DNA of 64,000 bases, from contig CM057169.1 of NCBI GenBank assembly GCA_029962745.1, positions 21,265,662-21,329,661 on the forward strand, written 5' to 3'. Both the position numbers and the translations under genes were made by a program. The stretch comes from Echinometra lucunter (lineage: Eukaryota; Echinodermata; Echinoidea; Camarodonta; Echinometridae). Under the pieces are notes generated by a model. That model searched no databases. It saw nothing but the letters and a program-made list of their open reading frames with translations, and had not been told where the DNA came from. This document shows positions 31,230 to 44,034 of this stretch, piece after piece (positions within the stretch are counted from its first letter, which is position 1; every line of letters begins with the position of its first letter).

Positions 31230-31378
31230 GGGCCTGATTTCATAAAACTTGTTATCAGTAACAAGCTGTAATAACTGTTATAAACTACTGAAATCCTTGC
31301 ATCTGATTGGCTGAGAGCAAATTTGTCATAGAAATGTGGCAGTTGTTACTGATAACAAGTTTTATGAAACGGTGGCCC
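31230..31378. mobile_element. Fold-back MITE, GTTTCATAAAAC family
   Basis: Ends GGGCCTGATTTCATAAAAC and GTTTTATGAAACGGTGGCCC, core ATCTGATTGGCTGAGAGCAAA. Closely related to those at 2111 and 34040. Confidence 0.85.
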
Positions 31379-31439
31379 AGGACATAATGTGACAGAAGTT
31401 TTACCTTCAATATCATTATTCATTTAATTTTTGTTCTGC

Positions 31440-31618
31440 TTTAGCGACCACCTGTATAGAAAGACCACCTGTCTATAAAGACCACAATTTTTGTTTCCCT
31501 TGAATAGTTTTTCCCATTGAAACATGTATTAAAGGAACCTGTCCATAAAGACCACCTGCTCATAAAGACCGCTTTTCTTGTCTCCCTTGGGCGGTCTTTA
31601 TACACAGGTTTCACTGTA
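31440..31618. mobile_element. One end of a TA-flanked DNA transposon (CAGTGAAACCTGT terminus)
   Basis: The right edge reads ACAGGTTTCACTGTATA, that is CAGTGAAACCTGT beside TA when read inward. Inside are repeated AAAGACCACCTGT units. The terminus fits Tc1/mariner-type ends (inference). No matching left end is seen. Confidence 0.45.
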
Positions 31619-31935
31619 TATTGAAAACGACCATATCATCATTGTAACACTTCACGCTGCATGTAATGAATATGAGAAAGAAATATAAAAGTTCTTTTTT
31701 TCCCCTGTTAAACAGCAAATCCATCCAAATACATATAAACAAAAGCAAACAACAACAACAACAAATTCCGTCAAATAGGTAAAACCACAAATTACAGTAT
31801 AGCTATATATCCTTTTATATGTATCAACACATTTCAGACAATCTAAAAGGCTCAAATGATTTTGGGGTTTTACGCTGGAGATCATTCATACAAATATTGA
31901 TCTCTTGCATGTTTTTTTTCTGATGTTTATAATGA

Positions 31936-32832
31936 ATGCTTTCCACTTTAAAAAAGTGCATAGCAGATAGTATGATGATGCTAAAACGTGGTTTACATTT
32001 GAAGACAAGAAGATGTGTAAAAAGAAATATATACTTTGATATAAAAAGATATTTGAAGAATGCTACGTCCTGTGGGGAAATATCTTACAAAAAGTATAGA
32101 AATTTTCTGCATAATGAAATAGGTAAAAACAAACGTACATACTATCATAACAAATTGATGATGTCAGACATGATATAAAGAGAATCTGGTGTGCTATGTC
32201 ATGAGTAAGTCACAAAGAAAACAATACTTGATAACATTAATGTAGGGGATTCTTAAGATAAACAACAAATGAGTGAAGTTTTTTATGATTACATTTGCAA
32301 TATTGGTTTTTATATAAAGGCGTAACGGTTACCCCTTTCATTCCAGCTTTACAAAGTTTCTGAATGGAAATTATAGTAAGTAAATGTTTAAAAAAAAAAT
32401 CTATTAACGCAATCAGATATAATTAATTTTGTTTCTGTTATAAAAGTGAAAAAGCCCATGATACAATAATATTGACCCTGTTGTAATACAGAAATCTATT
32501 CATTTAATTGTATCTCCTTTATGTCACATTTTTGATATATCATTATTTTTAACAAGGCGTGTTTTTCCAAATGAGCTGAAATTGGCCAAATTTATTGCAG
32601 TTTACAAAAAGAGTTATAAATGCCTATGTTCTAACTACAGACCTATATCTATCTTGCCGTTTTTTCTGAAATATTTGAAAATTTAGTTCATTAAAGATTA
32701 ATGCCATTTCTCAAACGCACTGATATTTGACATAATAAACAATTTGGATATTGTCAAGGATTTAGTAAAAAAAATAATTGTAGAATTTATAAACAATATA
32801 CCATGTAACTGATGATCTATATGATTATGATG

Positions 32833-32894
<62 letters not shown>

Positions 32895-33015
32895 TAAATA
32901 AATCAAATCAAACATAGTATCTGCATTTGAAGAAAAGAAAATAGTTTTAGGTCTTTTTTAGATCTTTCAAAAGCGTTTGATGCCGTTGATCAATCTGTAC
33001 TTATTGAAAAACGAA
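31936..33015 (+). pseudogene. LINE fragment, linker and N-terminal part of the reverse transcriptase
   Basis: The first frame carries YKKYRNFLHNEIGKNKRTYY, the usual linker between endonuclease and RT in CR1/L2-like elements. Further on, broken frames give SNYRPISILP (near 32627-32656) and DLSKAFDAVDQSVL (near 32960-33001), both RT landmarks. Many stops and a (TA)n run at 32837-32890 interrupt it. It complements the C-terminal half at 28470-29430 but lies 3' of it, so the order is scrambled. Confidence 0.7.
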
Positions 33016-33119
33016 AGAGAGGAAGAAGATATCACAACTTTTGAGTTATGATAGAAGAAAAGTAATCAGAGTGAGAGCCATAAACATCTCTTTATATCAT
33101 TTTTTAAATTCTAAAATGG

Positions 33120-33430
33120 TCAGCGTGTCTAATGATCAAATGGTATAATTGCCACTTAGTCTACTTAGTTTTCCCCATTTAGTCTAATGACTACTTGGTC
33201 TATTACCAGTTCGTCCAATCAGATAGACTAAGTGGTGTTAGACCAAATGGGTATTGGACGAAATGGGCATAGCCTAACTGGAAATCAGACGAAATGGTAA
33301 ACAGACTAAGTGGCAATTAGACCAAATGTTTATTAGACAAACTGGATGTAGACAAATTGGGATTAGACCATGTGGGATGAGACCAAACGAGCATTAGACA
33401 AAGTGGGAGTAGACCAAGTGACAAATCACC
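33120..33430. repeat. Phased GTCTAA/TTAGAC repeat palindrome, second copy
   Basis: Same unit type as 22415-22866, mainly as TTAGACCAAATGGG and TAGACAAACTGG. Its arm 33210-33425 is the reverse complement of 22420-22640. Confidence 0.75.
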
Positions 33431-33431
33431 T

Positions 33432-33548
33432 TTCAAAATGTTAGATTAAAACTTTGAACATGCTGGATTCAACAATATAAACAGTAAAATCCAGCATGTA
33501 CGGTTTTGAATCCAGCATGTTCAAAGTTCTAATCTAACATTTTGAAAA
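33432..33548. repeat. Perfect-stem hairpin
   Basis: Arms CAAAATGTTAGATTA...AACATGCTGGATTCAA and their complement form a ~45-bp stem around a short loop. Confidence 0.75.
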
Positions 33549-33689
33549 TGTAGTCACTCCTCCACCCTTTTAAATGGTGATTCAACATTTTAGTTTCTAT
33601 AGTGATTCTGGCTGGCTGGCCTGGCTGGAATGCTCCCTACGGAGTGGAGAAGGTGCATATTTTGTATGCGGGCAAGCCTGAATCCGATG

Positions 33690-33786
33690 ACCGGGGTAAT
33701 AATATTTCTGTAAAGCGCTTAGAAACTCTCTTGGAGATGTATTAGGCGCTATATAAATCCAGAATATTATTATTATTATTATTATC
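33690..33786 (+). repeat. SINE/LINE-type 3' tail
   Basis: GTAAAGCGCTTAGAAACTC...GCGCTATATAAATCCAG followed by ATT trinucleotides, a tail type common to marine SINE/L2-like elements. A weaker copy is at about 34650-34710. Confidence 0.5.
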
Positions 33787-34039
33787 TCGGTGTGACTAAG
33801 GTATAACGCAGTCATGTTTTGCTGTAAAATCTTTTCAAATGTTCAAGGATGTCCCTTCTATCTTCCTTTATACCGCTACCTCTTTCAAACACGCACATGA
33901 ACACACACGCGCGCGCACAGCCCCCCCCCCCCTCTCTCTCTCTCTCTTTCTCGTCTTTTTACTTTGGGGCTCTCACACCCTTCAGCCTGTTGAAAGTAAG
34001 TTATCCCTCTTCTTATTACTTATCTTACATCTTATTAAT

Positions 34040-34186
34040 GGGCCCCGTTTCATAAAACTTGTTATCAGTAACAACTGCCATATTACTTGGACAAATTTGC
34101 TCTCAACCAATCAGATGCAAGGTTTCCGTAGCTTATAACAGTTAATGCAACTTGTTATTGATAACAAGTTTTATGAAATCGGGCCC
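34040..34186. mobile_element. Fold-back MITE, GTTTCATAAAAC family
   Basis: Ends GGGCCCCGTTTCATAAAAC and GTTTTATGAAATCGGGCCC, core AACCAATCAGATGCAAGG in the reverse orientation to the 31230 copy. Sequence from here to 35150 holds no feature I can name. Confidence 0.85.
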
Positions 34187-35317
34187 AGATCTAATCAATT
34201 ATCATTATTCTCTATTAATTCATCGAACTACCTCACTCCCCTCTCAGTCAATTCGTTCAACATATTCAATCTCTAATCACCTGAGCAGCACAACACGTGA
34301 TAGTATTTAGATCGATAAAGACAAGTTTTTCAAGGTAAATTTGTTTTAATTGATATTGTCATAATTTTTTTTTTTCGTTCAACAAACTGCAATACCATCT
34401 CCATTCCTTGGTAATTTCTTGTGACTTTAATGTTTTCATAGTTCATCGGGTAAACCAATCCAAACGGCGGGTAATATTTTTGTGTTTATAAGAATCCATC
34501 ATAAAATCTTATCTTTTTGAAGCATAATATCGTGACCTTACACAATGACATTTACATGTAATGTCCTGTTTAGATATTTTGCATTCTGTTATGTTCTGTA
34601 CCACATACTGTCTTATATGCTCACTTCTTCTCGCTTTTCTTCTTTTCCATAGCGCTTAGAGACTTAATTCTAATTTGCACTATATAAAAAACCGAGTAGT
34701 GTTATTATTACCAGTGTATTAATGAGAATATGAGTCTATAACGGTAATTCTAACCCTAGCCCTCACCCTAGCCGCAATCCATACAAGACACTGCTACACT
34801 AATTGAAAGGAGACGATGATTCAGACACTATATTAAACTCAAATCGTTTTTTGTTTTGTTTTGTTTTTTGTTTTTTGTTTTTTGCTGCGAGGTTCATGAC
34901 CTAGGTCTGGACAATGCTCCGATGATGCCAGGACATCTTAAGTACCTGAAAACTGAACAGAAGAGAACACAATTTTTACAAAATTTTGCAAGTTTTAAGA
35001 AAAACCAAGCATTAAAGGTGGGGGGGGGGGGTGTTTACATTACATAAATCTATATACGACATTGACATGAATAATTTGAATGTAAGCTTCGAGATTTCTA
35101 GTGCCTACCGTGAACGAAAGAAGAAGATAAAATGTAGAGTGCCCTACAAACCTAGCCGACGTAAAGGAGCTGATTTGGAGATCCAGATCCAGTGTCGGAG
35201 AGCCTGTTGTTGGAAGTTGAACTCAGCATGGATGATGTGCTCCCACTGAAGAGGGCGATTGCACCTATACAATGAATAAATAGGGAAATTAGTTTAGTCT
35301 CCCCAAATACTGTTATG

Positions 35318-35786
35318 CTAGGTTCCCACTGTCGTGCGACTTTTCACGAACGCCACGATTGGCCAGCTGATCGTGGAACTTTCACGTTTGGGGCAGCGTT
35401 ATCCTTTCCCTTCTTGCCTCTAGTACCCTTGGTGTTATTTCTCAAAGGTTTTCAAATCGTTACAGATCACGGGAGATCGTGCGATCCCAATAGAGTTTTA
35501 ATGCGTTGGTCTTTTCAAAGGATGATTCCGATAACCACGATTTCAAAGTACGATTAGATGCGATCCGTCGCGCTTTGATACGATCTGATGCGATGATCAC
35601 GTTCGACATTTAATCGTATTGATCAGAAAAATTTGGAACAGTCCAAAATTTTTCTACGATCAACGCGATTGCCACGATTGACCTCAAGATCTGATGAGAT
35701 CTGATATGATCACCACGATTACTCCACGATTAAGAACGCGATTTCAATCGTGGCGCGAATCGTGATAGTGCGAACATAGCATTAGC
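35318..35786. mobile_element. Inverted-repeat MITE rich in CACGAT, gene B intron 7
   Basis: The left end TTATGCTAGGTTCCCACTG and the right end, read inward as GCTATGTTCGCACTATCACG, are imperfect inverted repeats. The interior is dense in CACGATT/AATCGTG and GATCTGAT. Confidence 0.6.
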
Positions 35787-36438
35787 CTACCCATGTGTGT
35801 TCACCCCAATCGTAAAACACAGAGCATGGAAATATATCCCTGGTAACTGACCCATGCTTATAGGAGGGTAAGACGCATGCAAAAAGTAATGAAATTCACA
35901 TAGTTCCTCATCTTCGAAAGATCGACCTAAACGTCAACAGCAAAAAAATGCAGTTGCAGAAATTAGAAATGCAGTGAAATTCAAAGAAAGGTATAAATTA
36001 GAAAGGAATCAGAATAGAAAAGGGGACCAAAAAATAATGAATCAATAGTGAAAATGGAAATGAGATGAATCGCCCCAAAGTGATCGATAAGAATAGTATT
36101 GACGCATATTGACGGAACGATGAGAATAGAACTGACCAATGTTGGCGGAAGGGTAACAATAGCACTGACACTTAGTGGCGATGATTAAACAAGCCAAAAG
36201 GAGTAACAGAGTAAGAGTCCGTTACAAGTAGCAGTATAAAGTACTCATTTAAGAGGTTTCAATATGACGTCTCTTATTTTTCTACATAAGGCCTGTCTCA
36301 CATGAGGAGTCATTTATAGCTTCAGGCACTGTTTGGACCACGGCATTGATTCGTACGTCTTTTGCGCTTCATGCAAGAGTGATTTCATTTGCATGATTTG
36401 TGAAGGGATTGCAAAGTGAACACTGCAAACTATATTTA

Positions 36439-36831
<393 letters not shown>

Positions 36832-37035
36832 TTAATTAATAAACTTACTACATGTATTACTTATAGTTATCATACTGTTTTTATTATTCAATAAAGAGAC
36901 GTATTTGATAATATTCCTCTTGTGTTATTTCTCTTTTAAGACATTAATGCTTCAATACATATCAAGTAATCATACTTGTTATACATTCATATATTAGTTT
37001 ATATATTTCACTATTGCATAATTTGCTTATTAATT

Positions 37036-38440
37036 TTTGTCTCGCCCACCGGAGGTGAAGGCGAGACTAAGGGATCCAAATGTCGTCCGTCCGTCGTCCG
37101 TCCGTCGTCCGTCCGTCGTCCGTCCGTCGTCCGTCCGTCCGTCCGTCCGTCCGTCACAAACGTTATGAAAGATAACTTGGCAACCGTGACTCACTTTTCA
37201 ACCAAACTTGGGTTGTAGATGCACTAAGGGGACCTGCATGTTATGGTCCAGTCAGAGGTCACATGGTAAGGTCAAAGGTCATTTCAGGTCAAACGTTAAA
37301 GTTTACGTGCAAGACTCTCTTATGACACAAAACTCTGCAACCGTGACTCACTTTTCAACCAAACTTGGGTTGTAGATGCCCTAAGCGGACCTGCATGTTA
37401 TGCTCTAGTCAGAGGTCACATGGTAAGGTCAAAGGTCATTTTAGGTCAAACGTTAAAATTTACGTGCAAGACTCTCTTATGACACAAAACTATGCAACTG
37501 TGTGACACTGTTCAATCAAACTTGGGTTGTAGATGCACTAAGGGGACCTGCATGTTATGGTCCAGTCAGAGGTCACATGGTAAGGTCAAAGGTCATTTCA
37601 GGTCAAACGTTAAAGTTTACGTGCAAGACTCTCTTATGACACAAAACTCTGCAACCGTGACTCACTTTTCAACCAAACTTGGGTTGTAGATGCCCTAAGC
37701 GGACCTGCATGTTATGCTCTAGTCAGAGGTCACATGGTAAGGTCAAAGGTCATTTCAGGTCAAACGTTAAAGTTTACGTGCAAGACTCTCTTATGACACA
37801 AAACTCTGCAACCGTGACTCACTTTTCAACCAAACTTGGGTTGTAGATGCCCTAAGCGGACCTGCATGTTATGCTCTAGTCAGAGGTCACATGGTAAGGT
37901 CAAAGGTCATTTTAGGTCAAACGTTAAAATTTACGTGCAAGACTCTCTTATGACACAAAACTCTGCAACTGTGTGACACTGTTCAATCAAACTTGGGTTG
38001 TAGATGCACTAAGGGGACCTGCATCTTATTGTCCAGTCAGAGGTCACATGGTAAGGTCAAAGGTCATTTCAGGTCAAATGTTAAAGTTGACGTGCAAGAC
38101 TCTCTTATCACACATAACTTTGCAACCGTGACTCACTTTTCAACCAAACTTGGGTTGTAGATGCACTGAGGGGACCTGCATGTTATGGTCCAGTCAGAGG
38201 TCACATGGTAAGGTCAAAGGTCATTTCAGGTCAAACGTTGAAGTTTACGTGCAAGACTCTCTTATGACTCAAAACTCTGCAACCGTGTGACACTTATCTA
38301 TCAAACTTGGGTTGTCGATGCACTAAGGGGACCTGCATGTTATGGTCCAGTTCTGTTGTATGCCATCACAGATCGCGATATTTCTAGTTATTTTCACAAG
38401 TGGGCGAGACACAACATCGCAAACGCCTTGTTTTCTTTGT
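37036..38440. repeat. Minisatellite-bearing element, ~159-bp units with AGGTCA half-sites
   Basis: Opens TTTTTGTCTCGCCCACCGG with GAAGGCGAGAC and a CGTCCGTC run (37080-37155); closes GTGGGCGAGACACAACATCG...CGCCTTG. About eight units of roughly 159 bp contain AACTTGGGTTGTAGATGC, CCAGTCAGAGGTCACATGG and AAGGTCAAAGGTCA. It is in gene B intron 6 and is related by its ends to the element at 4312-5600, though the unit sequences differ. Confidence 0.8.
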
Positions 38441-38640
38441 TTTATTTAATAAGTATATTCCGAACATTACTTCATGTATCATCTTTGCACATTTACGTAC
38501 TAAACTGTTATGTTTTTGTTGCATTTTACTTTATAATCAGGACATTGATGTAAAACAGCACGTTTGCTTATCTTTTGCGCCTGTATAAATATATTCAAAT
38601 AAATAAATAAATAAATAAATGATAAATTAGTCAACATAAC

Positions 38641-39447
38641 CCGGGGTGGGGGGGGGGTACTCAAACTTGGTTCCGACGGGGGTATGCCGCTGGAGCCTCG
38701 ATACCCGTACCCATCTTTAAGGGTCATATCGGTAGAAAAGAGTACCCATTATTAGGGATTTTGCATCTCGGGTGTGTACTGTATATCAGCGCTTCTCAAC
38801 CGGTGGTCCGTGGCCCACTGGTGGGTCGCGAAACTTTCTTTGGTGGGCCGTGAGGTCAGTCCAAAATATTTTAGAAAAAAATTCTTGAATTCAGTTTTAC
38901 TGTTAACATAAACTTGAATTGAGTTTATTAAACATATCAAAATAACATCAACAGTTGTGGATTATTGTCAATGCAATGTGATTTTTTTTTTATTTCTGTA
39001 CATTTGGGGTGGGGGTATTACAGCAATATTTCATTTATTGCAACCATATAGGTTGGATTTTGTAATGTAATATAGGTAATGTAGTGGTCCAGATAATTAC
39101 CACACAATTCGTTCTATATTCTCTTTTGCCATGTTTTATTGATTTTATTTTTCTCATTGAGATTCTGTGAGGTGGGCCTCAAAATGTCTTTAAGAATGAA
39201 GGTGGGCCTCGAAAAAAATTTAATAGCCAAAGTGGGCCTTGAGGTAAAAAAAGGTTGAGAAGCACTGCTCTATATGAACAATGAAGTTAGTGATGTGGCA
39301 AAAAGTGAGGGGCATGTTTAGGGATTTTCCTACTCAAAACCATACCCCATGTTTAGGGTTTTTTGTTTTTTTAAAAAGCGACCCATCTCAGCGGCACACC
39401 CCCGTATGCCATATTAGGCGAGTAACCCCCCCCCCCCCGAACATAAC
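38641..39447. mobile_element. Inverted-repeat element, GGGGGTATGCC ends, interrupted by a hAT-like insertion
   Basis: Reading inward, both ends show a G-run, GTACTC or GTTACTC, then GGGGGTATGCCGCTG or GGGGGTGTGCCGCTG. The centre is occupied by the hAT-like element at 38787-39267. No coding frame. Confidence 0.65.
38787..39267. mobile_element. hAT-like MITE (CTTCTCAACC ends)
   Basis: Ends CAGCGCTTCTCAACCGG and GGTTGAGAAGCACTG, a terminus type well known for hAT elements. Flanks CTGTATAT (38779-38786) and CTCTATAT (39268-39275) match at 7 of 8 positions, fitting a slightly decayed 8-bp duplication. Repeated GGTGGGCC(T/G) motifs lie inside. Confidence 0.8.
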
Positions 39448-39944
39448 GCTCATTACGTCGATTGCTATTAATCTTATCGACGAAAGATTAAATATTAAGA
39501 GTAAAAGCAAGAGATTTCAAGATTGGAAATGGGGACATGTTTATAAAATGACTGGTCAAAATCATTAAAACACTTGGTAAGAAATTAACAAATCAGAAAA
39601 ACGGGTGCAGCAAAATCATATGGAAGCCCTGGATCCATGTCTTGTTCGCAAAATGCACGAAACAGTGTCTACACACACCTTCTTGAAGAAATGGGACCTC
39701 AGTATCTTTCCGGCATAGTTTCATTGTGCACTTCTTGAAGAAATGGGAGCTCAGTATCTTTCCGGCATTGTTTCATTGTGCAGATATTTTTGAAACATTT
39801 CTGAAGATCATTATTAAGTGGTTCTTTAGTTCAGGTGAGTCTTAGCCAGCTCAGTTTTTTTTTATAATCCGTAAGTTGTTTTGATTGATCAGGTTTAATC
39901 TATGGATTTCGATCCTTTAAGATACTTCATACCATGATCAAATA

Positions 39945-40150
39945 GAGTTTCCGTGGTCTAGTTAATACTTCACCCGACTGTGGATCGCATGGTTCGCCGT
40001 TCGAGTCATGCCATGGGACTAATGTCCTTTGGCAAGACATTAATCCACATTTGCCTCTCTCCATCCAGGTGTAGTAAGTGGTTACCCAACAGGAAGAAAT
40101 TCCTTGAATGCTTTAAACGACTTACCGTGGCAGGTCAGCCAAGGCCGAGG
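39945..40150 (+). repeat. tRNA-headed SINE
   Basis: Head CCGTGGTCTAGTTAATAC with a B-box-like GCCGTTCGAGTCATG, then the same CTCTCCATCCAGGTG body as the SINE at 1471. Gene B intron 6. Confidence 0.65.
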
Positions 40151-40928
40151 TATTAATAGTATGATACTCGGTATTAATCGCAAAAGTAGTTGGGTGAACT
40201 TACGTCAGAAGCACGAGCTGGAGAGTAATTGCAAGCATTAGCGTCGTCATTACCAGCGGCTACGGCAGTAGGAACTCCCGAGTCGACTAGGTTGTTGACG
40301 GCATTGTCGAGGGAGGTTGAGGTCCCTCCTCCAAGAGACATTGAGGCGATAGCTCTGTTACCAGCATTGTTCATCACATATTCCACTCCTGTTAAGAGGA
40401 GCAAGATCCGAAAAAACCCAAACACTTGACGAAATCATGAAAAGGCTTTTGCAACTTTTCAGGGCTAGATCCGGGGGGGGGGGGGGGGGCGGAAGGAGGC
40501 CTTTTTTTTACCGAGCAGTTTTTCTTCCCAAACTGTTCACTGAATATAGGCACTGTGCATTTTTATATATCCCTCATCCCTTTATGCAATGATACGCAAG
40601 TTATGCACCGTATTACACCATTTTATGATGCAAAATGCAAAAACACCACATCCACCTCCTCGTTCGCTTCACTCCCTCGCTTATACCCCCTCCCTTCCTC
40701 ACATCTATGAATGCAGCCATGACTTTGCAGAGAAAAGCACCATATCGTAATTAGGGAAGGGAAGACTTCATTTTTTACCACCCTGTGAGAACAAGACAGA
40801 CAACGAGGGGCAGGGGGGGGGGGCAATTCTCCTCTCTTTTTTATGAAATCAATAAAAGTGCTCATCCTGCGATACTTGCCCCTTTCAAGTTACATCCATT
40901 TGAGTATCATTGTAATATCATTACTTTA

Positions 40929-41132
<204 letters not shown>

Positions 41133-41351
41133 TTAATATCAGGTCGGTCTGCATTTGTTGCATTTTCGCTGAAAATGTGAATACCGCCGTAAATTATTGT
41201 GGAGAACAGAGTAACGCCATCAAAATATGCATACGTGAGATATATATATATATGTGTGTGTGAGAAAATTGGGAGAATAATAGCGTAGCATGAATCAAAG
41301 TTACCAGAGCTGTCCTACCATTCGGAAATTTTTTGCAAAGGTTGAAAAAAT

Positions 41352-41422
41352 GTCTCCGCGGGGAATCCAACCCGGGCCTTTGGCTATGGACGCCAATGCC
41401 TTAACCACTAGACCACGGAGAC
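41352..41422 (-). tRNA. tRNA-like sequence (CCA anticodon position), probable pseudogene or SINE head
   Basis: On the minus strand a 71-nt cloverleaf can be drawn. The 7-bp acceptor stem is GTCTCCG/CGGAGAC, the D arm TGGTCTAGTGGTTAAGG, and the 5-bp anticodon stem TTGGC/GCCAA with loop GTCCATA, placing CCA (Trp) at the anticodon. The T stem has one mismatch and the T loop reads TTGGATT, not the usual TTCRANY, so function is doubtful. It lies in gene B intron 4. Confidence 0.4.
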
Positions 41423-42100
41423 GGGCCAGTGGTTTCGGCGACTCCAAATTCGCTTAACCGACAAAGTGACAAATCTTCAGTCCTCACTAATTAATTCCTT
41501 TATCGGTGGCAGATGAGTTTCGAACAATGACCTCACAATGGCCGTGCACCTCAGCTGGATGCGAATGCTTTAGGAAAATAAAGAAATACATAAGGAAAGA
41601 AAAGAGGGCAGATTTGATAAAGGAAAAACAAAGAAATAAATAAAGAAGGAACATAGGATAGATTAAAGAAAAAACAAAAAGAAATAGATTAAAGGAAAAC
41701 ATTCCCTTTCCCTGGTACGTTCATGCACTGCTAATGGTACAGAAGATCGTAAATGTGCGCTGACGACTTAGACTCTTTCACCAGAGCACTTCTAGGATTT
41801 GTGTGGCGAAAATGGCGAAATGTGTAGGCATGTTAGCCATGTTGAAACTTCCAAGTCGTCCAGAGGGCGTTCGCAACATCACATACAAAATCTTCCGCTG
41901 CTACTCACGACATTTACACCCTGTAACAAGATGCAATCTAATAATTATAAACCTGAAGCTAGAAATTAGGATCTTACTTACGTTGTCTCCAGTAGCATAG
42001 TTTACAACTTGATCGGCACGGCCGCCGAAGTCATTGTGAGTGTCCCTTACGCCGGTATCGATAACCCACACAGTGTAGGCACTGCCGGTACCTTCAATGA

Positions 42101-42141
42101 ATATTATTATTATTATTATTATTATCATCATTATCATTATA

Positions 42142-42173
<32 letters not shown>

Positions 42174-42215
42174 CATCATCATCATCGCCATCATCATCAT
42201 CATCATCAGGATCAT
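42101..42215. repeat. (ATT)n/(ATC)n microsatellite abutting a splice acceptor
   Basis: ATT and ATC units run to within about 10 bp of the acceptor of gene B exon 4 (position 42092 on the minus strand). Confidence 0.9.
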
Positions 42216-43490
42216 AAAAATGCAACCAGTTGGCAGGTGATAAATAAGTCTGAATGATAATAAAGATAATAATATCGAATATTCAGGGGACCTAGAAACG
42301 AAAAGTACCACAGTGCATTCAAATTTAGAGATTTGAAGAGGGTAATAACATAAAAAAGACAGACACACTTAAATATCTTTCACTGCAAAGTGGAAAGTTG
42401 TTCAAAGTTTCTGAAGGGTCTTCAGAAAGAGAAGTATTGGTGCTGACAGGGTCATTCGATATTATTTCAGCAGGAGTCAATGACAGGCTCTTCTTCTATC
42501 TTATCTTATTATTCAATGAATAGCGATTATCGATTATCAGCATCTCTAATACTTATTGTTTGTATCTTTATATGTAGTTCGTTTATAAGAGCACACCGTG
42601 TAAAATAACAAAAATCTTACATTTTTTACAAGGAGAAATCCCATCTACAGTAAAAGTTATTATAAGGTGTTTTTTTAATCCAGTACTTCTACTTGGGTAT
42701 AAGGAAATTAAACCCTGGTGAAAGAATACATAATAATGATATAACATTTCATCAACAATAATATTATCCAGTATTCCTCTCTGGGGATTTCACAATTTGG
42801 CGCATGTTTCCTTTCATTCCGCTGTGCAGGTTACAACTACAAACTGGCCTACAGTACTTTTTTTTCAAAATCGGATCGCAGACAGATCGTGTAGTGTTCG
42901 TTGGGCTTTAGCCATTCACGATGAAACATTTTGATTAACATTTGCTCTCTCGTGCTATAGTACCTCTACCACTTAGCCTATATTCTACTAAGTTGTATTG
43001 CCACCTACCGCGTGGTGAATAGTCGTTGTCAAGGGGGAGATCTCTTTGATCGACACGGTCAAGACCCCATGTGACTTGAGCGCGATAGATACCATCCTGC
43101 TCAACGTACTCTACGGCGGGAATTCTGCGGACCTGAATACAAGATGTACAATTAGACTTTTTACGTAAAGCATATCGATAAAAGCTGGTCTCTAGTTTTG
43201 GTGAATCTCAGAAAAGTATATTTCATTATTTCAATTCATTGCCAGATTAGATGACATGTTGTATCATTAAACCACTGTGACATATAGGATAATAAATAAA
43301 ACTCATATGTGTGGGTGTATTTTACAATCGAAATGTCAACACTTAAGTGTTCGGTCCCCGAAAACAGTGTCAACGCTGCATCATACAGTGCCCGCGCACA
43401 CGTAACAACAGCTAGCTTTTACCCGTTGAATACTGCATTCTGTCTTTCCCACAGGAGTCCCGCGGTTCCAGAGTTCAACGGGTTAAGTAG

Positions 43491-44034
43491 CATTGGCGTA
43501 AATCCCGGGGGGATGGGGGATATATACCCCACATTTATGAGGGGATGGCGTGTACAAATATCCCCCCCCCCCCACATTTTTTAAGGAAGAAATGATATTT
43601 GAATTAATCTTTAAATATATTTTTATTCATCTGTCGTAAACAAACATATTTTAGAAATTTTATTTGCAAATGCCATTGTAACCAGAAAAGCGGTTATTTT
43701 TGGCTCGCTCGCTTCGCTCGCTCGTCACATTTTAGAATTTTCATTTGAAAATGCAACTGAAAACCAGAAAAGTGGTCATTTTGGGCTAGCTGGCTTCGCT
43801 CGCTCATCATATTTTAGAATTTCTATTTGAAAATGAGATTGAAAGCCAGAAAAGTGGTAATTTTTGGCTCGCTCGCTTCGCTCGCTCTCAAGATAAAAAT
43901 TAAAATGTGTGTAAGGGGGGTCTGTGCAGGTGGGTTAGGGCGTGTATTTATACTTAAGTGTGAGTTCGACAGAAAAAAAATCGGCCCCAAAATCGATCAT
44001 CTCCCCCACTCCTCAAAGTGGATTTACGCCGGTG
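43491..44034 (+). mobile_element. hAT-like MITE, GGCGTAAATCC family, copy 2
   Basis: Ends CATTGGCGTAAATCC and GGATTTACGCCGGTG with a perfect 8-bp duplication TTAAGTAG (43483-43490 and 44035-44042). Internal TCGCTTCGCTCGCTC repeats. In gene B intron 2. Confidence 0.9.

Noticed and set aside
34856..35047. Frame with VHDLGLDNAPMMPG as a possible exon
   Set aside because: No acceptor, no recognisable domain and no counterpart near the other protease genes.
35031..35249. Plus-strand frame with basic and Cys-rich residues
   Set aside because: It is the antisense shadow of gene B exon 8 (complement 35152-35264), which fits the protease in frame, acceptor and stop.
37080..37155. CGTCCGTC run as a CRISPR-like or regulatory array
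   Set aside because: It is a simple tetranucleotide repeat at the end of the minisatellite element; no spacer pattern, and CRISPR is not expected in animal DNA.
40470..40500. GCTAGATCCGGGGGG as another hAT end
   Set aside because: No matching opposite end or target duplication was found nearby.
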